Shown piece after piece: positions 1-5,547 of a stretch of DNA of 6,703 nucleotides. The DNA comes from Verrucomicrobiota bacterium. GTDB taxonomy: Bacteria; Verrucomicrobiota; Verrucomicrobiae; Limisphaerales; UBA11358. Under the pieces are notes generated by a model. That model saw nothing but the letters and a program-made list of their open reading frames with translations. It did not search any database and was not told the DNA's origin. Position 1 is the first letter of the stretch; every line of letters starts with the position of its first letter. The DNA lies in the NCBI GenBank assembly GCA_014860005.1, contig JACZKP010000015.1, positions 1 to 6,703 on the forward strand, given 5' to 3'. Position numbers and translations under genes: made by a program.

Positions 1-1
1 A

Positions 2-115
2 TTAAACAGCGTCTTCAGCGCGACCAAACGCAAGGCTCGCGGCTACCGTTCGACGACGCATCTGATCACCATGCTCTACTTCGTCGCCGGAAAACTCCGC
101 TTCCCCCAATTTTAA
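2..115 (+). CDS. ISL3-like transposase, C-terminal fragment (left copy)
   Basis: This open frame enters from outside the window and encodes the last 37 residues of a DDE transposase, ending in TAA. The segment ATKRKARGYRS, followed by a hydrophobic stretch and AGKL, resembles the conserved C-terminus of ISL3-family transposases (K-x-x-ARGYR/F...). The catalytic DDE residues and zinc-binding N-terminus are not in view, so activity cannot be judged. It reads rightward, towards the 3' end of the oppositely oriented metallopeptidase gene, so read-through would give antisense RNA. The same 37 residues are encoded at the other end of the window on the minus strand. The family call rests on a short segment and on the terminal repeat. 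Confidence 0.75.
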   Translation, partial: LNSVFSATKRKARGYRSTTHLITMLYFVAGKLRFPQF

Positions 116-139
116 TTCCACCGAAAACAGCGAAGAACC
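2..139 (+). mobile_element. Right (3') end of an ISL3-like insertion sequence, left copy
   Basis: This is the transposase 3' end plus the right terminus of an insertion sequence. It matches 6566-6703 perfectly in inverted orientation over 138 bp. Identity stops exactly at 139/140 (and 6565/6566), which fixes the element boundary. Read inward from the boundary on the minus strand, the terminus begins GGTTCTTCGCTG, close to the GGnTCTTCG-type inverted repeats known for the ISL3 family. Only 24 bp separate the transposase stop from the terminus. The rest of the element lies outside the window, so its 8-bp target duplication (usual for ISL3) cannot be tested. The terminus lands 35 bp beyond the stop codon of the metallopeptidase gene. 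Confidence 0.85.
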
Positions 140-174
140 AGAATTGTATTCGTAAGGTTCGCCTCGAAAAGGAC

Positions 175-1620
175 TCATGGAAGCACCACAGCACGGAAGA
201 ATCGGCTGGCAAACTGCCCACTATTCAGGTTCGTGTACTGGAATTGTCCGTTGACCAGGCTGTTGGTGAGCAGGGGTGTCCAAACCGTGAAGTTGGAGGA
301 AGCTTGGATAAGAAATCCCTCGGGCGCGACGCCGGAGACACGAAAGGTGAAACGACCGCCATCCAGCCAACGAGGTTCATCAAGCTGCAGGTACGGCAGA
401 TCAACGTCAACCGCCCAACCGACGGTCTGGGCAAGGACGTTCGTCGGGTCCGTGCGCACCAATGGAGTCGGGTCAACAACCTGCGCGGTGATGGTGTTGA
501 GACCGTTACTGAGTAATTCAGGAAGGACACGAAAGGTGTTTCCAGTTGCATCCGGGACCGGCGTGCCATTGGTCAGCCACTGAATACTCAACGCATGACT
601 GGAAGGTTGAACCATCGCCAGGCTGAACTCAAGTGCTCCGCCAGTAGTCACAAGCAGATTGCCGGAGGCCGGCAAGCGGGATTCCACCGGGCGCACTTCG
701 CGGTAGAACGACAGCACGAGCGCCTCAGAACAGACCTCACAAAAACCAATTCCGTTGTTGCCCATGCGACAGTTGAGTTTGGGCCGGTACCAGCCGGTTT
801 CATGATAGTGCGCGCCTTCGAAAAGCCCCACGCGATCCGCGTACTCGCCTGTGGCGGGAGTGGGCACCGGGGTTTCGGCTGCAATCCAGGCGTTCCATTT
901 GATGGAGGCACGGTTGGTCTCGCGCGTGGTATTCGGTTCTTCAGTGTCAGGAAAGCCAGGGTAAGCCAGGGTATATTCATCTCCCAATCCGGCAAGGACG
1001 TGACCCGTCTCATGCACGACGAAATCGGAGAGGCTGTTCGGGGAGATTGAACTAAGGGCAATGCCACCGCCACCATCCGAACCACCCACGGTGTGGTCGT
1101 TCACGAGCATTACGGCGAGATCGCACTCTGGCATGAACGTCGCGAGCAAAGCCGCCACCCTCCCCTGCCCGTTGCTGTAATTAAGATCAAACTCGTTGGG
1201 TGGAATGCTGATGAGGTAGTCCGAGTAACCGTACGTGCTGTTGAAGTAGGTGTCACGGAAACCAGTGACGCCGTTGACTGGATGGTCAGAACCGGATTGC
1301 GCCGACGGTACCGCAATCGCATAAGCGTTGAAGTAAGATTGATATTCAGCGAAAGGCTGACCGGCCAGCAGAATGTTCAATGCGTTGGTGGCATGCGCCA
1401 GAAAACTGGCGTATTCGTTGGTGCGGTAGCCCTCCGCCAGAAAAACGATGTTCACCCGATTTGAAACCGGGCCATTGACCAACAGGTCGGAAAAATTGGT
1501 CTGGGCCTGACTTGATGCCGGCATACCACCAAGCAACGCCATTGTGAACAGGGTGTAACCCCCTCCCCGCAGGATTCCCCGCTTCTGACGGCGGCCGTTC
1601 TGCCAGGGATCTTCCGTCAT
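175..1620 (-). CDS. Exported M64-family zinc metallopeptidase with Ig-like and C-terminal RFF module
   Basis: This is a 481-residue secreted metallopeptidase. Residues 1-40 form a signal peptide: a basic n-region with RRQKR, a hydrophobic core at about 21-33, and a likely cleavage near SSQAQ. Residues about 42-310 are the catalytic domain, opening with NIVFLAEGY (typical of peptidase family M64) and carrying the zinc motif HETGH at 203-207, then DEY at 214-216. Cys284-Arg-Met and FCEVC (293-297) match the conserved cysteine segment downstream of the active site in M64; the Met may be a Met-turn. Residues about 312-405 look Ig-like, and about 408-481 form a beta-rich module ending SRFFRAVVLP. 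M64 is typified by a clostridial IgA protease, but specificity here is unknown. The ATG overlaps the stop of the upstream beta-helix gene and has no Shine-Dalgarno of its own, suggesting translational coupling. Only three lysines occur. Confidence 0.9.
   Translation of the reverse strand: MTEDPWQNGRRQKRGILRGGGYTLFTMALLGGMPASSQAQTNFSDLLVNGPVSNRVNIVFLAEGYRTNEYASFLAHATNALNILLAGQPFAEYQSYFNAYAIAVPSAQSGSDHPVNGVTGFRDTYFNSTYGYSDYLISIPPNEFDLNYSNGQGRVAALLATFMPECDLAVMLVNDHTVGGSDGGGGIALSSISPNSLSDFVVHETGHVLAGLGDEYTLAYPGFPDTEEPNTTRETNRASIKWNAWIAAETPVPTPATGEYADRVGLFEGAHYHETGWYRPKLNCRMGNNGIGFCEVCSEALVLSFYREVRPVESRLPASGNLLVTTGGALEFSLAMVQPSSHALSIQWLTNGTPVPDATGNTFRVLPELLSNGLNTITAQVVDPTPLVRTDPTNVLAQTVGWAVDVDLPYLQLDEPRWLDGGRFTFRVSGVAPEGFLIQASSNFTVWTPLLTNSLVNGQFQYTNLNSGQFASRFFRAVVLP
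1617..1620 (-). promoter_or_regulatory. ATGA stop/start overlap (translational coupling)
   Basis: On the minus strand the beta-helix gene ends ...TTT GAA TGA and the peptidase begins ATG within the same bases, a four-base ATGA overlap. No purine-rich ribosome binding site precedes the ATG (the upstream sequence is ACGTTAAGCTTTGA). Re-initiation by ribosomes finishing the first gene is therefore the likely way the peptidase is translated, which should tie its level to that of the beta-helix protein. Confidence 0.8.
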
Positions 1621-4223
1621 TCAAAGCTTAACGTAAAGAAGCGGCGGTTCGACTCCCTATTAACGGTGACCACCAACTGCCCGTTGCTAAGCACCGGTGG
1701 GTTGGTAACCGTGGACCAACTGACTGGCGGACTTAGATCCTCGGTCACCTTGAGCACGAAACCAGTCGCGGTATTGGTCCATGACAGCACCATCTGGGAG
1801 CCGTCGCCAAGCGTAAGACTCAAACTGGGCAAGGGCAGCACCGTAACGCAGGCGGAAAATTCGGAGGTGTTGTTCGCTGGATCCGTGGCAGTAGCCGTGA
1901 TGACCTGTCCCAACGGCACAGAAACTGGAAGACTGGCGACAAAATCACTCGTGCAGTCTGCCCCTGTGGTGACCAGGACATCGCCGAGATACACTTGCCC
2001 TTCCCCATAGCCGGAGGGATCGCACGCTGGATTGGCAAAAAATTGCACCCGATAAGTCTTGTTCGCCTGACTGTTCAGCGCACCGCGCACGCCGGTGTTC
2101 GCGCCACTGTAGGCTTGGATCAACACCGGGAAGTTCTGGCGCATATTGCCGCCCGAATCCCCATCGCAAACATCGTTGGCAGTAGCGGAGAGTCCGGTGA
2201 AGGCGATACCCATCGCGCTGCTGGAAAAAATGGCATTGCCAAGAATTGAGTTATTGATGGCACCGTCGCGGACTCGCACAGCGGCAAACGGTCCACCGGC
2301 GAAAGTTCCAGTGAAACCCATCTTGTTGCCGGAGCCCTCAGCCAGCCCGCCGATCTGATTGTCATTGGAGTTCGCCTCCAACTCGACATTGAATTGTCCG
2401 TTTCCAAGCGGAGAAACACCGTCAGCCGTCGTCCCCATTAAATTCCCACGAATCAAGCTATGTGAACTGTTGATCAATCGAATGCCCCGGGTGGTGTTCC
2501 CTGAGATAAGATTGCCCAGACCAGGGAGTTCACCGCCAATGGTGGTTCGGTTGGCGCTGGTAAGATAAATGCCCTCCGAACGGTTGCCAACCGCCAACTG
2601 ACCGGTCAGGTCCGTACCGATATAATTCCCGACCAGGGTGTTGTTGGTGGCGGACAATCCGGTGAGGTAAATCCCGGCGCCCACCCCGGCAGCGAAGCCA
2701 TTGCCCGAGATGACATTCCGGGCCGCAGGCATGTTGCCGCCAACCTGGTTGCCGGCGCTATCCGTAATGCGCAGGCCATCCAAGGTATTGCCAAGGCTGT
2801 TTGTCCCACCGACGCCGGTGCCGACAAAATTACCCGCTATCAAATTGCTTTGGGCATTCAAACCATTGACCCAGATCCCGACATTACCATTGCCCGAAAT
2901 CACGCTGCGCGCCCCATCCGGGTTGCCGCTGATCTCGTTGAAGCTGGAATCATTCAACGTGACACCAGTAAAGCTATTGGGTAGCGCCGCGGTGCCGGCG
3001 GCGTTGACCCCAATTAGATTCCCGGCAACCACATTCCCAGCGCTTCCAGCGGAAATAAAAACGCCGTCCTGCCGGTTTCCAGAAATAACGTTGCGCGCCT
3101 CCAACAGGCTGCCTCCCACGACGTTGCTGAGTGCGCCGGACATGGTGATCCCAGCAAAGGCGTTCCCCAGAGCAGTCATCCCCGTTGGGTCGGTGCCAAT
3201 ATGATTACCCTCAATGCGGTTCCCGGCGGCGCCGGTACCGTTGAGAAAGACACCGGCTTGACCATTGCCAGAAATGATATTGCCGGCCCCAAGAGCTGTG
3301 CCACCGATCAGATTGCGTGGCGCGTTGTTGAGGGTGATGCCGTCGGCGGTGTTACTGACCGCACCGGCACCGTTATAGCCCAATCCAAGCAGGTTGCCTT
3401 GAATGACATTCCCATAAGCCCCGGCGTTGTTGAGGTTTATGCCGCTGCCATTATTGCCGGCGATGACGTTGCCTTCGCCTGGCAAGGTTCCTCCGATGAG
3501 ATTGTCACGCGAGTTAAAGACTGTAATGCCGTTGTTCCGGTTGCCCAAGTCGTTCGTGCCATCCGCGCTTATGCCCACATAGTTGCCTTGGATGATATTG
3601 CTACTTCCGTTCAGAATGTAGATTCCCGTTTCGTTGGTGCCGGAAACCACATTGCGCTGGATCGCATTCAGCCCACCAATTCGATTCCCTGAAGTGCCGA
3701 ATACAAAGATGCCATACTGCCCGTTGCCACGAGCAATTGAGCCTGTCACATCCGTGCCGACGTGATTGCCTTGAATCACATGACCCCCCGTGTCACAGCG
3801 AATGCCATCCGCAGAGAAGCGATTGATGGCCAGTCCGCGCACCGTAGAGCCGGCACCGCCCAAGCGGAGTCCAACTGTCCCGCTGCCGGCGGATGTTCCG
3901 TTGAGTTCAATCACCGGCTGGTTGACGTAGCCAGTTTGCGTGGTTGCATCCACCAAACCCGCCGTGATGAGCGGCAGCGGGGAAAGCGGGGTGATGGTAT
4001 GCGGCCCCGGGCCTGGAATTTGGAACACGATAGAGTCGGCTGAAGTTCCTGCATCCACGATGGCTTGACGCAAGGAACCCGGCCCGCTGTCGGCGGTGCT
4101 CGTCACTTCGTAATTGCCGGCATGAGTTCCCCAAGTCGCGCCAAGCACCGCCAAGGTCATCACCCGTTGCCACACGACGCATTGGGAACGGAATTCCCTG
4201 TATTGAAATAGGCTGCTTATCAT
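1617..4223 (-). CDS. Exported right-handed beta-helix repeat protein
   Basis: This is a predicted 868-residue secreted or surface protein. From the chosen start the signal peptide spans about 1-35 (core around VMTLAVLGATW, cleavage after THA). Residues 38-60 contain the TSTADSGPGSLRQAI segment that opens many bacterial right-handed beta-helix proteins. From 152 to about 640 run eight copies of a roughly 63-residue unit with GN-x-IG, GN, IGG and N-V-ISGN landmarks. Residues about 720-795 form a beta-sandwich-like domain (YRVQFFANPACDPSG, then ITATATDPANNTSEFS). About 800-868 is the C-terminal module ending RRFFTLSFE. No catalytic motif is evident, so binding, adhesion or polysaccharide contact is as likely as lyase activity. 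The frame stays open up to an ATG at 4319 (900 residues), but a promoter-like sequence lies inside that extension and the 4223 start gives a better signal peptide. A GTG at about residue 17-18 is another candidate. It is co-transcribed with the M64 peptidase. Confidence 0.88.
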   Translation of the reverse strand: MISSLFQYREFRSQCVVWQRVMTLAVLGATWGTHAGNYEVTSTADSGPGSLRQAIVDAGTSADSIVFQIPGPGPHTITPLSPLPLITAGLVDATTQTGYVNQPVIELNGTSAGSGTVGLRLGGAGSTVRGLAINRFSADGIRCDTGGHVIQGNHVGTDVTGSIARGNGQYGIFVFGTSGNRIGGLNAIQRNVVSGTNETGIYILNGSSNIIQGNYVGISADGTNDLGNRNNGITVFNSRDNLIGGTLPGEGNVIAGNNGSGINLNNAGAYGNVIQGNLLGLGYNGAGAVSNTADGITLNNAPRNLIGGTALGAGNIISGNGQAGVFLNGTGAAGNRIEGNHIGTDPTGMTALGNAFAGITMSGALSNVVGGSLLEARNVISGNRQDGVFISAGSAGNVVAGNLIGVNAAGTAALPNSFTGVTLNDSSFNEISGNPDGARSVISGNGNVGIWVNGLNAQSNLIAGNFVGTGVGGTNSLGNTLDGLRITDSAGNQVGGNMPAARNVISGNGFAAGVGAGIYLTGLSATNNTLVGNYIGTDLTGQLAVGNRSEGIYLTSANRTTIGGELPGLGNLISGNTTRGIRLINSSHSLIRGNLMGTTADGVSPLGNGQFNVELEANSNDNQIGGLAEGSGNKMGFTGTFAGGPFAAVRVRDGAINNSILGNAIFSSSAMGIAFTGLSATANDVCDGDSGGNMRQNFPVLIQAYSGANTGVRGALNSQANKTYRVQFFANPACDPSGYGEGQVYLGDVLVTTGADCTSDFVASLPVSVPLGQVITATATDPANNTSEFSACVTVLPLPSLSLTLGDGSQMVLSWTNTATGFVLKVTEDLSPPVSWSTVTNPPVLSNGQLVVTVNRESNRRFFTLSFE
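2304..3770 (-). repeat. Eight tandem ~63-residue beta-helix units (coding repeat)
   Basis: Within the beta-helix protein, units begin at residues 152, 213, 276, 339, 401, 464, 532 and 593, each at a GN-x-[IVLM]-G landmark such as GNHVGTD, GNYVGIS, GNHIGTD or GNYIGTD. Unit lengths are 61, 63, 63, 62, 63, 68 and 61 residues, and the last copy decays after about 45. A unit of about 63 residues suits three turns of a parallel beta-helix (about 21 residues each), with Asn-Gly turns repeating. The units have diverged at the sequence level, so this is an old tandem expansion, not a recent DNA duplication. Confidence 0.85.
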
Positions 4224-4238
4224 GATAAATGCGGCCCT

Positions 4239-4266
4239 ACTATAGCAGCGAAACAACCGGGCGCAA
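4239..4266 (-). promoter_or_regulatory. Candidate sigma70-type promoter for the beta-helix/peptidase operon
   Basis: On the minus strand, TTGCGC (4266-4261) and TATAGT (4244-4239) are separated by 16 bp. The -10 box matches the TATAAT consensus at five of six positions and the -35 box matches TTGACA at three. Initiation about seven bases downstream would leave a short leader before the ATG at 4223. Lying inside the longer open frame (start 4319), it favours the shorter protein. Pattern-based only. Confidence 0.4.
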
Positions 4267-4357
4267 GATGTCGCCGGTTCAGGCTGCAATCCTTGAGTCC
4301 GATAACTTGAATTCTCCATTTTTCTCGGCTGTGGCTGGTTTAAGATTGTCGAAATAC

Positions 4358-4438
4358 ACTAATCAGCATTTGTCAGACCACTGGTTGCCGACCCGTGACT
4401 CTATCTGTGGCCACTGATCAAGACTGACGTAGATTAGT
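4358..4438. other. Nested inverted repeat (two-part dyad)
   Basis: ACTAATC (4358-4364) and TGTCAG (4371-4376) face CTGACG (4424-4429) and GATTAGT (4432-4438) in matching inverted order. This gives a 7-bp perfect arm plus a 6-bp arm with one position that would be a G-U pair in RNA. The arms enclose about 47 bp. It could be a regulator-binding dyad or a stem in a leader transcript, or it could be chance. Confidence 0.35.
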
Positions 4439-4453
4439 TGTCACCCGTTAGGG

Positions 4454-4476
4454 CGCTCGCTAGGGTGTAGCGAGCG
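4454..4476. other. Perfect 9-bp stem hairpin with 5-nt loop
   Basis: CGCTCGCTA (4454-4462) and TAGCGAGCG (4468-4476) are perfectly complementary around the loop GGGTG. Two further G-U pairs would extend the stem in a plus-strand transcript. There is no following T-tract, so it is not a standard intrinsic terminator. It sits about 110 bp upstream of the plus-strand ATG at 4584 and would fall in that gene's leader if transcription starts further upstream. A REP-like palindrome is an alternative. Confidence 0.6.
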
Positions 4477-4583
4477 TTACGAATCGAAATCCGGCGGCGA
4501 GCATGCCCGCGTTTGAGGCAGGGGTGCCGCACGCCAATTCGACAGACGCGTGTGCAGTCAACCAACAAACCAAATTATCCGCA

Positions 4584-5186
4584 ATGAAACGAATCCTTGT
4601 CCCCCTCCTCCTCGTCACCACCTGCCAGTTTGCGTTCAGTCAGGAGCAACTACCCCGCAGTGAAGCCTTGAAATATGCCTTCCTCGTCAGCGCCGACTTG
4701 AAGACCTTGCAGAACACGCCCATTGCCACAGATGTGGATTTGAAGCAACCCGTTGCGCTGCGGGATGGCGATTACGGCGCGCTTGTGCTTCCGGAAGCCA
4801 AACTGACAGCGGACACGATTGGCAAGGCGGGCGGGAAGATCGTCCCGGTCGGCCAATTGTGGCTGCACAAGCTGACACCCATGCGCGAGGGCATTGGGGT
4901 TCCCGGCTATCAGCTCCGACTGGTGAACATCGTCGGCGAAAATGAGTCCGGAGAAGCCGCGCAATGCGCTCTTGGGGTGCAGCGCAATGATGCCGGTGGC
5001 CTGGAACTGCTCGTATTCGGCAAGGACAAATCGCCGTTGGTGAAAGTACCGCTTAAGCAGACCGAACGCTCGCAGCAACTGCCCATAGCCGTACAGGCCG
5101 AACGGGGAGATGACTCCGGGCGCCTCACGCTGAATTTTCTAGGGCGCTATGAAGCCAGCTTCAACGTCACGGAACTGGAGTTTTAA
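4584..5186 (+). CDS. Exported protein of unknown function (200 residues)
   Basis: I do not recognise a named function. The start at 4584 is preferred over the in-frame ATG at 4503 because it begins directly with a classical signal peptide: MKR, a hydrophobic core ILVPLLLVTT, and likely cleavage after AFS at about residue 19. The cysteine at residue 15 follows VTT, which is a poor lipobox, so a lipoprotein is unlikely. The mature part (about 180 residues) has no membrane segment. It is predicted beta-rich, with notable strings LPRSEALKYAFLVSADLK, DGDYGALVLPEAKLT, VGQLWLHKLTPM and a C-terminal FNVTELEF. No catalytic motif is visible. It has about 12 lysines, unlike the lysine-poor operon on its left. 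No Shine-Dalgarno precedes the ATG. It is transcribed alone, divergent from the beta-helix gene and convergent with the genes on its right. Confidence 0.8.
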   Translation: MKRILVPLLLVTTCQFAFSQEQLPRSEALKYAFLVSADLKTLQNTPIATDVDLKQPVALRDGDYGALVLPEAKLTADTIGKAGGKIVPVGQLWLHKLTPMREGIGVPGYQLRLVNIVGENESGEAAQCALGVQRNDAGGLELLVFGKDKSPLVKVPLKQTERSQQLPIAVQAERGDDSGRLTLNFLGRYEASFNVTELEF

Positions 5187-5547
5187 CCTGGGTTGGCTTG
5201 TTAGCTGAGACGAACACCCCTTGCTTTCTACTCCGGTTGGACGGAAAGGGTGTCCGCAGACAGTTGTGGGTGGCGACAGCATTCCACACTGCCGACGGCT
5301 GGCGTCGTAGCCAACGGCATGACCACCATCCTCGCCGATTAGGATGCAACCAAATTGTTGCCTGAAACTCAGCCGCGTAGCCGGCGCGGGGAGCAGCCGG
5401 CGAAGCTCTGCAGGGATTTGGCTGACGCTCCGTTGCCGGAGTCCCGGCGTGATGCGCGCGGCGTGCTCTGTCTGGTAGTTGAACCAAAAGGCACCGAGCA
5501 AGACAAGCACACCAGCCGCTTACCCGGGAGAGGAGTCGCCGGGTGAT
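5187..5547 (-). pseudogene. Probable decayed gene downstream of the GspB-like gene; otherwise featureless
   Basis: No intact gene can be supported here. On the minus strand, the stop of the gene ending at 5547 is TAA followed by TC (5549-5545), where a coupled neighbour would have TAATG. From that ATC the frame reads I-T-R-R-L-L-S-R-V, then breaks near 5515-5520. Removing one base continues it as A-A-G-V-L-V-L-L-G-A-F-W-F-N-Y, a good signal anchor, followed by a Pro/Arg-rich segment. This suggests an exported or anchored protein that lost its start codon and reading frame. The shifted frame stays open to 5139, overlapping the end of the plus-strand gene, but its last 80 residues look like noise. 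A GTG at 5510 could start a 123-residue protein instead, though no ribosome site precedes it. A weak hairpin (ACACCC 5214-5219 with GGGTGT 5248-5253, inner TCCG/CGGA) lies just past the plus-strand stop, without a T-tract. Confidence 0.35.

Larger units (their letters stand above)
4224..4583. other. Divergent intergenic region with dyad, hairpin and promoter-like site
   Basis: This is the 360-bp gap between the divergent beta-helix gene (minus) and the 200-residue exported protein (plus). It contains the promoter-like site at 4239-4266, a nested dyad at 4358-4438 and a strong hairpin at 4454-4476. Open frames run into it from both genes (ATG at 4319 minus, ATG at 4503 plus), but neither extension looks like protein: both lie upstream of a good signal peptide. 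I see no convincing sigma70 promoter for the plus-strand gene. Confidence 0.6.

Noticed and set aside
595..1464. Plus-strand open frames opposite the peptidase gene
   Set aside because: The minus frame has a signal peptide, HETGH and conserved cysteine motifs. The opposite frames are shadows.
175..1620. Naming the peptidase an IgA protease
   Set aside because: The M64 motif is clear, but the family is named after one clostridial enzyme. Nothing in the sequence shows immunoglobulin specificity, and an environmental host is more likely.
2701..3692. Two long plus-strand open frames (2701-3204 and 3201-3692)
   Set aside because: They lie antisense to the beta-helix gene and arise because its repetitive Asn/Gly-rich codons lack stops on the opposite strand. 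Their proline- and valine-rich products show no domain and no ribosome site.
2304..3770. CRISPR array or DNA-level tandem repeat
   Set aside because: The periodicity is in the protein (about 63 residues). The DNA copies are diverged and there is no repeat-spacer structure.
1617..4223. Calling the beta-helix protein a pectate lyase or other polysaccharide lyase
   Set aside because: The fold pattern is shared, but no catalytic Lys/Arg/Asp arrangement is visible and the helix region has no lysine at all.
4584..4640. Lipoprotein signal (Cys15 of the 200-residue protein)
   Set aside because: The residues before the Cys are V-T-T, with Thr instead of Gly/Ala/Ser at -1, and a normal signal-peptidase I site (AFS) follows.
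5206..5260. Intrinsic terminator after the 200-residue protein gene
   Set aside because: The stem is interrupted (6 bp plus 4 bp around internal loops) and no T-tract follows.
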